Part shown: positions 36,602-45,309 of the stretch, in pieces
Layout: each line of letters opens with the position of its first letter
How positions within the stretch are numbered: the first letter of the stretch is position 1
Source: Pirellulaceae bacterium
Lineage (GTDB): Bacteria; Planctomycetota; Planctomycetia; Pirellulales; Pirellulaceae
Direction of reading: 5' to 3'
DNA: 64,000 nt
Assembly (NCBI GenBank): GCA_022448315.1
Contig: JAKVCA010000003.1
Location: 54,570-118,569 of the forward strand
Notes under the pieces: model-generated
Database searches by the model: none
Told to the model about the DNA's origin: nothing
What the model saw: the letters and a program-made list of their open reading frames with translations, nothing else
Made by a program: the position numbers and the translations under genes

Positions 36602-36646
36602 ATTTTGGGCAGAGCCAGTTCGGCGAGCCCAAAAGGGGCCGTTTTT
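36602..36646. other. Mutually exclusive hairpins with T-runs
   Basis: On the plus strand TTTTGGGC (36602-36609) pairs perfectly with GCCCAAAA (36626-36633). The same second half can instead pair in a CGGC-gag-CCC-AAAA-GGGGCCG hairpin (36620-36640) followed by six T. On the minus strand the first stem is followed by TTTTT. Such a pair of alternative stems resembles a terminator/antiterminator switch, but which strand, if any, uses it is unclear. Confidence 0.35.
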
Positions 36647-36998
36647 TACCCGACACTATAGCGATGGGCGTTCCCGACAGACACCGATCGTCTCTCGATT
36701 ACGGCCCGACTCAATGCGCATAAACTGGCTTTCTAATAAAACCGGGCCGTCCGAGTCAGGAATCGTTCTAAGGCCGACTTAATCCTTTTTTTCAGCTTTC
36801 AAGGCAAAATCTGGGTAAATCGGGTGACTCGTCTGGTGCGTTAACTCCGACATTGGCGGCATTCAGCCCCCAGTTCGCCGCTCTAGAAGTTGCCTAATGC
36901 CGGACCCCGGCCGATTTGCAGCACGACAATCTTTATTGTGTTGAAAGATCAAATGAAATAGATTTGGTCCCTATAAGAATCCAAGGAGGGATCAACAA

Positions 36999-37268
36999 AT
37001 GGAATCGATTTTCGAAGCACTTCTCTCGTCCGCCATCTATTGGCTCCCCGTTTTGGGGGTAATCTCGGTTTGTATGACAAGGATGTCTGATTTGGGCTGG
37101 CGTCAAAATCTCTGTCAGGGGCTCTGTTTTGCCTTCGTGGTCCTTCTGGGAATCGCCACGATCACCGCAATCGGTGTATCGAGTCACCACTGGCTAGGGT
37201 TTGCCGCCTCACTTTCGATCATTTCGATCGGTTCGACGATGCAGGTTCGGCCCGCCCGAGAACGCTGA
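36999..37268 (+). CDS. Small two-helix membrane protein
   Basis: The 89-residue product is unrecognised. It has two or three hydrophobic stretches (about 10-26, 42-60, 66-80) and a basic end (R-P-A-R-E-R), which suggests an inner-membrane protein. The gene is supported by a strong AAGGAGG nine bases before the ATG. It is divergent from the gspE operon across a 582-base spacer. Function unknown. Confidence 0.6.
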   Translation: MESIFEALLSSAIYWLPVLGVISVCMTRMSDLGWRQNLCQGLCFAFVVLLGIATITAIGVSSHHWLGFAASLSIISIGSTMQVRPARER

Positions 37269-37755
37269 GTCCGCGGCTTGGTTTTGCCGGTATTTTCTTT
37301 GAGCGTTCGATCATTGGGCCATTTCCCCAACGCGTTGCCGAAGGGCATTGCCTTCTTTCGAGACGTGTTTCGCCAGTTATTTCCCGAATCGAGGGGAGTT
37401 ACGCGGCCCAATAACACGTTTTTCTGCGAACATTGCCAAAATCGAAAAAAACATACCATCCTGCCCCTTGGAATTCCGAAAACACTTAGCAGGCAATCGT
37501 TACCGAGTGTAGAGTTGCGCTGAAGGGACCTAAATCTGCTGAAACGCGATGGCGATTTGGCGGGCTGTCCCATCGACCGACTTGCGGTTGCCTGTTGGGA
37601 ACCGGAACTGCCGTTGACGCTTGGGTCGCGGCCCGACGCCCGAATGGTTTACATCGCGCAAGGTTGGTGAAGCTTCCACGGATTGGGGCTTTAAGTTCAA
37701 CGACTTGCGAAGGGATCAGACAAAGCGATCAATTATCAATCTCAGGAGGGGACTC
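37269..37755 (+). other. Spacer without convincing gene
   Basis: This 487-base stretch lies between the small membrane protein and the BON-domain gene. A frame at 37278-37523 lacks a ribosome binding site and family signal. An upstream extension of the BON-domain frame (from 37621) is also unsupported. No terminator or RNA gene was seen. Confidence 0.5.
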
Positions 37756-38562
37756 ATGCGACGTCACGTCTATGCATGGCTAGTCGCGACCATTGCCGCC
37801 GTTTTTCCAACGGTAGCGACGGCCGGTGAACAGGAAGACCAGCAGATCGCAGATCACATCAATCAGCGTCTCATCGAAGCTAAAGACAACGGGACTCTGA
37901 GCGATTTCTCACTTGACCTCTATGTTGAAGAGGGGCAAGTTTGGTTCAAAGGCCAAGTGGCCTCGGAAGCTCAAGAGAAGCTCGTTTTCGAAGCGGCTCA
38001 GAGCGCTAAGGATCTTGGAGTTGTCAAGATTTACGACATGATCGAGATCAGTGCTGTGGGACAGCCCACCGCAGATCAGGCGAACTACAACTCTGAGGAA
38101 GCAACTCAGGCAAAGGTTCGTCAAACCAGCACGACGGAGCAGCCTGCAGTCGCATCCGCTCGTCGCAACAACACGCCGGTTCCAACGGTCGGTTCGGGAA
38201 TTCCGAGCACCTTCTCACCGCTGCAACCACTGCCTGCGATTCCTGCAGCACCCACGATGACTCCATCGCCTGCCCAACCTACGGCTTATCCGCAACAGCA
38301 GGCTCCTGCGAATTACCTGCCCGTGAGCCAGCCTCGCGCCGCAGGTGCCCGGCACGATCAACCTTCGATGCCAAATTACGCATGGCCAGCTTATGCGTCG
38401 CACCCCAACTACGGTGCGGTCACCTATCCACAGCAGTACTCACCCAGCGTATGGCCCTACATCGGTCCATTCTATCCTTATCCTCAGGTCCCACTCGGAT
38501 GGAGAAAAGTGACCTTGGAATGGGAAGACGGTTGGTGGTTCCTCGATTTCCAAGATCGTTAA
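37756..38562 (+). CDS. Secreted BON-domain protein with Pro/Gln-rich region
   Basis: The 268-residue product has a signal peptide (M-R-R-H-V-Y-A-W-L-V-A-T-I-A-A-V-F, cleavage after A-T-A-G). A BON-like domain (about 27-100, with V-W-F-K-G-Q-V-A-S-E-A-Q-E-K) follows. The next 130 residues are rich in Pro, Gln, Ala and Tyr, and the end is aromatic: L-G-W-R-K-V-T-L-E-W-E-D-G-W-W. BON domains are thought to bind membranes or polysaccharides. AGGAGG lies just upstream of the ATG and settles the start over a longer frame from 37621. An intrinsic terminator follows at 38601. It is a single transcription unit; the function is unknown. Confidence 0.8.
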   Translation: MRRHVYAWLVATIAAVFPTVATAGEQEDQQIADHINQRLIEAKDNGTLSDFSLDLYVEEGQVWFKGQVASEAQEKLVFEAAQSAKDLGVVKIYDMIEISAVGQPTADQANYNSEEATQAKVRQTSTTEQPAVASARRNNTPVPTVGSGIPSTFSPLQPLPAIPAAPTMTPSPAQPTAYPQQQAPANYLPVSQPRAAGARHDQPSMPNYAWPAYASHPNYGAVTYPQQYSPSVWPYIGPFYPYPQVPLGWRKVTLEWEDGWWFLDFQDR

Positions 38563-38600
38563 CGAACCGCGTGAGTGACCTCACGAATGCTGATTCCGGA

Positions 38601-38629
38601 AACCTCCGCACCTCGCGGAGGTTTTTTTT
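38601..38629 (+). terminator. Intrinsic terminator after the BON-domain gene
   Basis: A perfect 9-bp stem (AACCTCCGC at 38601-38609, GCGGAGGTT at 38615-38623) with a 5-base loop runs into eight T. It lies 38 bases after the stop codon. The remaining sequence to 38994 shows no further gene. Confidence 0.92.
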
Positions 38630-38994
38630 CAGCTCCACCCGGCGAACCAACTGCTTTTAAACACGGAGGGACCTCGAAGGCTCCCCCGCGTTAAACAGTC
38701 TGAGAACCCAAGGCTTGGGCCCTGGTCCGATTTGACGAAGGACTCACTTCCGGATTCGCAGACGCGGAACCAAGGCTCCAAGAGCCTTCAGCGGCTCCGT
38801 GCGAAACGCCCCTTGTAAGTCATTCAACAGATTGACCTCAGCGATCGCTTGTCAAAAAATTTGCTCGTTTGCCGGCGGAGGCTCATTACAAAGCCTTCAG
38901 CACGAATTCGCCGAATTATTCCGAAAAGCCGCAAGTCCGTTACATTTTGACACGATAACTAGCTGTGGAAACTCTTGGTATGAAGGAACTGCCA

Positions 38995-39546
38995 ATGTCG
39001 CATAGGTCAATTACCACCGCTATTTGTTTGATCCTTGCTGCCGTCTCCGTGACGGGTACAGGATGTATTGCCGTCTCGGGTCCCGGGCTGGGACTATTAA
39101 GTATTCCGATACCCGTCAGCCCTTACCATCAGAAGCAGCGTGAGGATCGATGGGAGATCGAAGAGCGTTATGAAGGGGTCCCCATCATCGGGCCCATCAC
39201 TGCTGGCGGTCCTGCCGTCGCTCTTGATCCTCCGAGCGATCACGAAGTGATGTCGGCCATGGAGCGAGCTCGGCCCGTCCAAGGCGGTATCCCTCTGCTC
39301 TATGAGAAGCAACGCAACAACGTTCGAATCATCAAGGAAAAGATCGCGGACTACGTCGATCCGCCACGATTCGTTCCGTTGATCGGCCCCGCGCAGTTGC
39401 ACCACGCTCACTACAAGTGCACCATTTACTTCTCGGAGAGAACGATGGTGGGCTGGCCTTTCCCACACCAGTTGGAAGATGATGATGCCCGCGAAGTCAT
39501 CTACATCGACCACAATCACTTCCATCGTGTAGGAAACGTCGACTAG
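38995..39546 (+). CDS. Planctomycete-type lipoprotein of unknown function
   Basis: The 183-residue product begins M-S-H-R-S-I-T-T-A-I-C-L-I-L-A-A-V-S-V-T-G-T-G-C, a lipoprotein signal with Cys24 as the likely lipidated residue. The mature part is polar, with aromatic and histidine-rich stretches (L-H-H-A-H-Y-K and D-H-N-H-F-H near the end), and was not recognised. AAGGA seven bases upstream selects this ATG over one at 38965. An intrinsic terminator follows at 39602. Confidence 0.75.
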   Translation: MSHRSITTAICLILAAVSVTGTGCIAVSGPGLGLLSIPIPVSPYHQKQREDRWEIEERYEGVPIIGPITAGGPAVALDPPSDHEVMSAMERARPVQGGIPLLYEKQRNNVRIIKEKIADYVDPPRFVPLIGPAQLHHAHYKCTIYFSERTMVGWPFPHQLEDDDAREVIYIDHNHFHRVGNVD

Positions 39547-39601
39547 CGTCGCCAAGATTCAGGTTCAAAAGAGTTTCCAAGGGACCTGTGAAGAGATTTT
39601 T

Positions 39602-39639
39602 AACGTCCGGCATCGCTTCATGATGCTGGACGTTTTTTT
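39602..39639 (+). terminator. Intrinsic terminator after the lipoprotein gene
   Basis: A 13-bp stem with one G-T pair (AACGTCCGGCATC and GATGCTGGACGTT), a 7-base loop and seven T lies 55 bases after the stop. It separates this unit from the selenoprotein gene, which begins 71 bases later. Confidence 0.92.
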
Positions 39640-39710
39640 GTGCCCCAAAAGTTCGTCGGAACAAAGGTTCGTCGTGCAGAAAAGTCGTTCGGTGAAGGGA
39701 GGACCATGGA

Positions 39711-40259
39711 ATGCCGTGGATTCGATGGATCAATAGAATCGAGGCGACGGGCCCAGTCAAAGAAACCTACTCAAAGTGGCTGACAAACAACCCCGGCCGC
39801 AATGAGATCCCTGAAATTCTGAAGTGCTTCAGCCTTCGGCCCGATCTACTCTCGTCCGTGATCGACATCTCCTACCCACTCCAGTTTTCGGATGGTTTCC
39901 TGACACGACGTCAAAAAGAGATGATCGCCACCTACGTCTCCGCGTTGAATGGCTGTCGATACTGAACGGGTTCTCACCATCATTTCCTGCAGTTGCAGGA
40001 AGCCAACTCAGAAATCGGAAAAGCGCTGGCCGAAGGGAAGATCCCGTCCGAACTGCTCCCCGACCCCGAATGCGAACTCCTAAAGTTTGCCAAAATCCTC
40101 ACGCTTTCGCCGCATAAAAATACGCCGGAAAACATTGCCACCCTTCGCCATACTGGGTGGAGTGATGAACAGATCGCCGAGGCCGTCTATATCACCGCGT
40201 TGTTCGCATTTTTCAATCGTGTTGCGGATGCGTTTGGACTCGATAATCCAAGCCTGTAA
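39711..40259 (+). CDS. AhpD/carboxymuconolactone-decarboxylase-like selenoprotein
   Basis: The gene reads as one frame of 182 residues if the TGA at 39963-39965 is selenocysteine (residue 85). The start at 39711 has GGGAGG eight bases upstream. Residues 1-81 match the N-terminal half of peroxidase-related AhpD-like proteins (L-T-R-R-Q-K-E-M-I-A-T-Y-V-S-A-L-N). The catalytic motif is then G-C-R-Y-U-T-G-S-H-H, where family members have CxxC before the histidine. Residues 86-182 continue the same fold in the same frame (S-P-H-K-N-T-P-E-N-I, L-R-H-T-G-W-S-D-E-Q-I, F-F-N-R-V-A-D-A-F-G). A SECIS-like hairpin follows the TGA. The enzyme is probably a hydroperoxide reductase or disulfide-exchange partner. 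Confidence 0.85.
39984..40001 (+). promoter_or_regulatory. Bacterial SECIS-like hairpin
   Basis: Directly inside the reading frame, TTCCTGC (39984-39990) pairs perfectly with GCAGGAA (39995-40001) around the loop AGTT. The loop starts 25 bases after the TGA and has a G at its second position. Known bacterial SECIS elements share this geometry: stem of several base pairs, small loop with G among the first two bases, placed about 16-37 bases after UGA. A wobble pair 39983-40002 can extend the stem. SelB binding here is an inference. Confidence 0.75.
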
Positions 40260-40464
40260 AACTTCCGCTTCAGCGACCGGCAACCACCCGCGGAGCCGCA
40301 TGCCACGCCGACAGCCTCACGTTCGATGAGGGATCGTCGAGCTTTGATTTTGCGAAACCTTGTCTGATTTTCCGTTACAATATCCGGACATCCATTCATT
40401 GAGTGGTCCAGTCCGCCTCGAACTCTTACGCTGTCTTCCAAGTCCTATCGACGGGGGTTCGCCG

Positions 40465-42258
40465 ATGCTTTGCCCACCTCATCCTGCGGTTCCGCTGATC
40501 CTACGACGATTACCTGTGATGCTTGCTGTCTGGTCGGCATTCGCCATCCCATCCTGGAAACTGGCGGGTCAGGAAAGGCTTCACCATCCGGTTCACTGGC
40601 GACAGCCTGTTGCCGTTGCGATCGATCATGAGGGGAGTTGGTTGGCAGTAGGTAATGAACGGTCCCACTCCATTTCCATCGTTGATGTGGAACGTCGGCA
40701 ATTAAGATCGGAATTCCAAGTCGGCCAAGGGCTTTCAGATCTGTGTCGCCTCGGAACAACGAACCAGCTCATCGTGACCGATTTCGATCAACACTGCATT
40801 CGCCTACTGAACTGGAAAGCGGAAGATCTGAAGCAAACGCATCAAGTGGAGGTCAGCCCGTACCCGGTGGGTGTTGCGAGCGCCCCCCAAGGCAGCACCT
40901 TTGCCGTTGCGTCGCTGTGGTCGCGACGACTCACACTATTCGACGCGCCGAATGAATCTCAAGGCCCACGGAAAAAATGGTCCATCGATCTTGCATTTGC
41001 TCCGCAGGAAGTTCTTTTCATCGAAGCAGGCAAACAATTAGTGGTAACGGATGCCTTTGGCGGAACCATGGCGATTGTCGACGCGGAGTCTGGAAAGATC
41101 CTGCGGCAACGGTCCATTCCAGCCCACAAAATGCAAGGCCTGGCGGTAACCCTGGATGGTCAACGCCTGGTCGTCAGTCACCAGATGCTCAATAGTCTCG
41201 CCCATACCATCCGGAACGATGTCCATTGGGGCTTGCTGATGAGCAACGATTTGAGGTGGCTGGATCTTTCGGTCCTTCGGAGTCAAAGCGACGACTTCTA
41301 CAAGGACAGTCACATGCACCCGATTGGTCAAGCCAACTCGGGCATGGGGGACCCTGCCGGTGCCGCCATGTCGTCCAACGGTACGGTCGCGGTGGCGCTC
41401 GCGGGCGTCGGTCAGATTGTCGTGGGCAAAGAAGAAGATTTCAGCCTGCATGCGATTCCCGTGGGACAAGCACCAACGGACCTGACCTTCACACCGAACA
41501 ATGAGATGCTGATCGTCGCAAATCGATTTGACGATTCGCTCTCGTGGATTGATGTCTCAGCGAAGGAAGTTGTAGAAACGACATCTTTGGGCGAGACCCC
41601 CGCACTCGATAAGAGGCAAATTGGAGAAAGACTTTTCCACGATGCAACTTTGTCGCACGATGGCTGGATGAGCTGCTCCAGCTGTCATGTTCGGGGACAC
41701 ACCAATGGTCAACTCAATGACAATCTGTCGGACGATTCCTTTGGGGCTCCCAAACGAGTTCTGACTTTACTGGGCAAGGCCGATACGGAGCCTTTCGCGT
41801 GGAATGGCTCCAAAGAATCCATGCGAGAGCAAATTGAGTCGTCCATTGAACTCACCATGCAGGGCCCGCGGAAATTGTCTGATCAAGAGGTCGAGGCGCT
41901 GACCACTTACCTGCACGGACTTCCCCCAGCTCCCTCGCTGAATCGAGCCCGAGCAGTCGAAGATCCGATTTTGCTGGCCAGAGGAAAGGCAATCTTTGAA
42001 CAACAAGATTGCGTGCGGTGTCACCAGCCCCCGCTTTATACTTCCCCCGACCTCTACGACGTCGGGTTCGAAGATGAAGAAGGAAATCGTGAATTCAATC
42101 CGCCAAGCCTTCGTGGGGTCAGTCAAAGAGGACCTTATTTCCACGACAATCGAGCTGGGTCACTCGAAGAGGTTCTCGAGAAATTCCGGCACCAAGTCAC
42201 AAAAGAACTCACCTCGCAGGAGCGACGCGACCTGATTCACTTTCTTCGCTCGCTGTAG
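40465..42258 (+). CDS. Beta-propeller/di-heme cytochrome c protein (MauG/CcpA-like)
   Basis: The 597-residue product has a signal peptide and is likely periplasmic. Residues 45-370 form a WD/YVTN-type beta-propeller (repeats such as V-T-D-F-D-Q-H and I-V-A-N-R-F-D-D-S). The C-terminal 220 residues are a cytochrome c peroxidase/MauG-like domain with two heme-binding motifs: C-S-S-C-H (404-408) and C-V-R-C-H (516-520). The combination is typical of secreted planctomycete and proteobacterial electron-transfer enzymes, possibly peroxidases. The ATG at 40465 with GGGGG upstream is chosen; an in-frame TTG at 40360 lacks a ribosome site. Confidence 0.85.
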   Translation: MLCPPHPAVPLILRRLPVMLAVWSAFAIPSWKLAGQERLHHPVHWRQPVAVAIDHEGSWLAVGNERSHSISIVDVERRQLRSEFQVGQGLSDLCRLGTTNQLIVTDFDQHCIRLLNWKAEDLKQTHQVEVSPYPVGVASAPQGSTFAVASLWSRRLTLFDAPNESQGPRKKWSIDLAFAPQEVLFIEAGKQLVVTDAFGGTMAIVDAESGKILRQRSIPAHKMQGLAVTLDGQRLVVSHQMLNSLAHTIRNDVHWGLLMSNDLRWLDLSVLRSQSDDFYKDSHMHPIGQANSGMGDPAGAAMSSNGTVAVALAGVGQIVVGKEEDFSLHAIPVGQAPTDLTFTPNNEMLIVANRFDDSLSWIDVSAKEVVETTSLGETPALDKRQIGERLFHDATLSHDGWMSCSSCHVRGHTNGQLNDNLSDDSFGAPKRVLTLLGKADTEPFAWNGSKESMREQIESSIELTMQGPRKLSDQEVEALTTYLHGLPPAPSLNRARAVEDPILLARGKAIFEQQDCVRCHQPPLYTSPDLYDVGFEDEEGNREFNPPSLRGVSQRGPYFHDNRAGSLEEVLEKFRHQVTKELTSQERRDLIHFLRSL

Positions 42259-42460
42259 GCCATTTTTCTTTGGCCGTGAAGCAACGATCGCTCGAAACGC
42301 CGGCGACGATCGAGTACCCCGCAAAGCCCCTTCTATTTGTGCGTTTCTCGCGAACAACCGGTTTAACGATTAGTATCGATGTGGGAACGCCGGGCTTTGG
42401 GCCGTTTTTTAACCGTGGGTGGAACTTGTCCGATTGTTGAACCTCGAAGGACTCCAGTTC

Positions 42461-42523
42461 AGTCCTTGCACTGACGCGACGTTACTGGCGCGACTTCACT
42501 GGCGCAATGTTGTGGCAAGGACT
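42461..42523. repeat. Three 14-bp tandem repeats inside an inverted repeat
   Basis: Three consecutive 14-mers (42470-42483, 42484-42497, 42498-42511) share the core ACTGnCGCGAC. They are bracketed by a perfect 9-bp inverted repeat, AGTCCTTGC (42461-42469) and GCAAGGACT (42515-42523). The block is in the non-coding spacer 42259-42984, which otherwise shows no gene. It could be a protein-binding array, a structured RNA or slipped-strand DNA. Confidence 0.6.
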
Positions 42524-42984
42524 TCAATCGAGCTTCAAGCACGAAAATTCACTCATTGAATGCAACCTGTTTGAGGACCTCCTGCCCTGCCTCTTTGCTT
42601 TGGCTCCCTATCGCGGAGCGACCATAAACAGAGGCTTGAATCGAATCCAATTTTGGTGAGGGCAAGCCCCAGTCTCAGGCCTCCTTCGCCCACTCACCCA
42701 ACGTCATGGTGCAAGATGATCACGGACAGCTTGCGGCGCGGCAGAAGGATCGGCGTCCGTTGCTGAAGACCTAAGTCAACGTTTATGCGTAGAGATAAGA
42801 TGGTATGGTGAAGTTCTACAAAGATGGGTAGACAGATCTGCGAGGTCGATTCGACTATTCGGCTTTGGGTACCAATGATCTTGATTTCCTCACGAAGTTC
42901 TCTGTCCTGTTCCTTCATGATGAACATGGGGCCATGGTTAAAGAAGTGGCACCGCCCAAGCAGCAGTTGGAAGGTGAACGAAGC

Positions 42985-43815
42985 ATGCAAGCCCCGCAGT
43001 TGTTCGAAGATCGTCTAGCCGTCTATCGTCATTGCCCTTCAAGCCCGAGGGGCCAGCTTCTCATCATCCATGGGCTCGGAGAACACATGGGCCGCTTGAG
43101 CGAGGTGTTTGAGCTTTTCTGCAGTCTGGATTTGGACGTGACCGGAATTGATCTTCCGGGGCATGGCCTGAGCAAAGGACCCCGCGGACATATCCCGAGT
43201 CGGAAACGGCTGTACGACGATCTGGACGCGATCCGCCAGCAAGCAGAGGCGACCACCGACTCGTCTCGGCTTCCCCAGTTTGTCTACGGGCATAGCCTCG
43301 GAGGACATCTGGCTCTGTTGTATGGTCTGAGGCGAGCTCCTGAACTCGATGGTGTGATCGCTTCCAGTCCTTTAATCGCAGCAACCCAGCCCCCGCCACT
43401 TTGGAAACTCGTGGTCGCTCATACGGTCGGACGCCTTTTGCCGTCCTTGGCAGTCGACAATGGCCTTAAACCGGACGACATTTCGAGTGTAGAAGACGAG
43501 GTTCTGGCCTACACGCAAGACCCTCTGAGGCATCGAAAAATCTCCGCTCGCCTCGGGCTCGACAGTCTGAAGGATTGCACGTATCTGCAGGAACACTCCA
43601 AGCGTTGGAAACTCCCTCTGCTCCTGATGCATGGCAAAGATGACCAGATTACCTCATGTGCCGCGAGCGAGGCGTTCGCAAAAGCGGCGGGCCAAACGTG
43701 TGACTGGAGGCCCTGGTCAGAAGCGCGACATGAGCTGCACCATGATCGTCGTAAACAGGAGGTTTTCGACACCATGAGCGACTGGCTATCCGAACGAATG
43801 CTTGCCAATTCCTGA
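42985..43815 (+). CDS. Monoacylglycerol-lipase/lysophospholipase-like hydrolase
   Basis: The 276-residue cytoplasmic-looking protein belongs to the S33/Hydrolase_4 group. It has I-I-H-G-L-G-E-H near 27-34, G-H-S-L-G-G nucleophile elbow (Ser104), H-G-K-D-D-Q aspartate and R-H-E-L histidine. The G-H-G-L-S-K-G-P-R-G-H segment is typical of monoacylglycerol lipases. Starts at 42865, 42934 and 42985 are possible. The last has AAGG ten bases upstream and matches the family's N-terminus best. It stands alone, with no close neighbour on the same strand. Confidence 0.85.
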   Translation: MQAPQLFEDRLAVYRHCPSSPRGQLLIIHGLGEHMGRLSEVFELFCSLDLDVTGIDLPGHGLSKGPRGHIPSRKRLYDDLDAIRQQAEATTDSSRLPQFVYGHSLGGHLALLYGLRRAPELDGVIASSPLIAATQPPPLWKLVVAHTVGRLLPSLAVDNGLKPDDISSVEDEVLAYTQDPLRHRKISARLGLDSLKDCTYLQEHSKRWKLPLLLMHGKDDQITSCAASEAFAKAAGQTCDWRPWSEARHELHHDRRKQEVFDTMSDWLSERMLANS

Positions 43816-44247
43816 ATTCGGAAGCAAGTCCGTTGAGATCTCGACCGTGCGTTTTCCCAGGCCATTCCCATTGGTGAGTCACCCGCGTAAGGATTCCTTG
43901 AGGGTCCCGCGACGGCCGAATCACTCTAAGGTCCAAGCGGGACATTTCGTCCAACCTGAAGCCTTTACGCACTAAACCTGCATATCTCGATCACGTTAGT
44001 CAGGTTGACTTTCAAGAATCCCTAGAGCTTCCCCAACGCCTCAACGGCCCTTCAATTTGGCCACAAAGTACTGACTGGAATGAACTTACGACGCTGGCGT
44101 ACGTAATGAAAGGGACGCCGATCCGATTCGAGTTTTCGCTTAGACGGAACTAAGGTCTTGACGATCACCGGGGGCATTCCCTAGCTTGTATTGACGATCC
44201 TTATCCCAGACGCGACCGATATCAAGATTCCTAATTCTAGTTTCAAG
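43816..44247 (+). other. Spacer upstream of the LysR regulator
   Basis: No gene was recognised in these 432 bases. Two copies of TTGACGATC (about 44157-44165 and 44201-44209) lie within 100 bases upstream of the regulator. The first can serve as a -35 box with a weak TAGCTT -10 box. Whether the repeats bind the regulator is unknown. Confidence 0.35.
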
Positions 44248-45300
44248 ATGCACATCCGATCACTTAAGATATTCTGTGACGTTGTCGCCCGCCGGAGTTT
44301 TTCCCGCGCGGCGGACGAGAATGGTGTGTCACAATCGAGCGCCAGCCAAATTGTGCAACAGCTTGAGGATGAATTGAATGTCCCGTTGTTGGACCGCTCC
44401 AAGCGTCCCTTTGTTCTGACGCCCGAGGGCTCCATTTATTACAGCGGCTGCCGAAAGATCGTGGAGAGACTCCACGCTTTGGAGGAAGAAGTTCGAACGC
44501 TTCATCAAGAGGTGGCGGGGCGAGTCGGCATTGCATCCATCTATTCGGTTGGCCTGAGCCACCTGAGCGATTGCGTCAAAAGCTTCTTGAACCAGAATCC
44601 TGAAGCCGATGTTCAAATTGGTTACGAGCACCCGGATCGTGTGATTGAGTTGGTTGAAAGTAATCAAGTCGACCTCGGTATCATCAGTTACCCAAAACCC
44701 AGTCGCCTGCTCAACGCCACGGTCTGGCTGGAAGAACCCGTCGTACTTGTTTGTGCTCCGACCCATCCCTTCGTCGAACAGCAAGCGATCAAATGCGACG
44801 AACTGCAAGGTTGCGACCTGATTGCTTTTGACAACGACCTCCAGATTCGTCGGGAAACCGATCGTTTTCTAACGCTTCACCATGTCTCGCCCCGAGTGGT
44901 CATGGAGTTTGACAACGCGGAGGCTATTAAAAGGGCGATCGAGTTGGACTCTGGCATCGGCCTGCTCCCAGCCCCCTCTGTGGAGCGTGAGTTAAAGCTG
45001 GGCACCCTGGTCTGCCGTCCACTTCTGGATGTTGAATTCACTCGCCCCGTTGGGCTCATCCATCGACGAGGTCGGGAACTCAGCCAGACCGTCAAACGTT
45101 TCATTCATCTCCTCGTTGAGCACCGCCGGAACAGCAAGTGCTCCGTCGAGGAGGAGCTGGAAACGTTACTAGAAAAGTTACAAGTGGGAGTTGACGTTGA
45201 GTCTGTCTCCACAACCTCCGAAAACACACTGCCGGAGGATTGCCCCAATGAACAGATCGGGAGCAAAACTCCCGACTACGTGGGCAACGGGAAACCTTAA
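44248..45300 (+). CDS. LysR-type transcriptional regulator, possible regulator of gltBD
   Basis: The 350-residue product starts M-H-I-R-S-L-K-I-F-C-D-V-V-A-R-R-S-F-S-R-A-A, a LysR winged-helix domain (1-60). The periplasmic-binding-like effector domain (about 90-290) follows. A polar extension of about 50 residues (S-V-E-E-E-L-E-T-L onward) exceeds the family's usual end. It lies directly upstream of glutamate synthase in the same direction. In Bacillus the LysR protein GltC controls the same enzyme, so a GltC-like role is plausible but inferred from position. Two tandem hairpins overlap its end. Confidence 0.9.
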   Translation: MHIRSLKIFCDVVARRSFSRAADENGVSQSSASQIVQQLEDELNVPLLDRSKRPFVLTPEGSIYYSGCRKIVERLHALEEEVRTLHQEVAGRVGIASIYSVGLSHLSDCVKSFLNQNPEADVQIGYEHPDRVIELVESNQVDLGIISYPKPSRLLNATVWLEEPVVLVCAPTHPFVEQQAIKCDELQGCDLIAFDNDLQIRRETDRFLTLHHVSPRVVMEFDNAEAIKRAIELDSGIGLLPAPSVERELKLGTLVCRPLLDVEFTRPVGLIHRRGRELSQTVKRFIHLLVEHRRNSKCSVEEELETLLEKLQVGVDVESVSTTSENTLPEDCPNEQIGSKTPDYVGNGKP

Positions 45301-45309
45301 GGTTTCCCG
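45258..45309 (+). terminator. Tandem hairpins between the LysR gene and gltB
   Basis: The first hairpin is CGGGAG-caaaa-CTCCCG (45258-45274) and lies inside the end of the LysR gene. The second is CGGGAAACC-TTAA-GGTTTCCCG (45288-45309), contains the stop codon, and is followed by ATTCTTTCGTTTT. The second looks like an intrinsic terminator or attenuator 48 bases before gltB. Confidence 0.7.

Noticed and set aside
37278..37523. 81-residue plus-strand frame in the spacer before the BON gene
   Set aside because: No ribosome binding site and no recognisable composition; probably chance.
39711..39965. Reading 39711-39965 and 39993-40259 as two genes or a frameshifted pseudogene
   Set aside because: Both parts are in the same frame with a single TGA at the catalytic Cys position and a SECIS-like hairpin behind it. 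No frameshift is needed, which fits selenocysteine better than decay.
42256..42280. Short GGCCA/TGGCC hairpin after the cytochrome gene
   Set aside because: Only five base pairs and no T-run after the stem; too weak to call a terminator.
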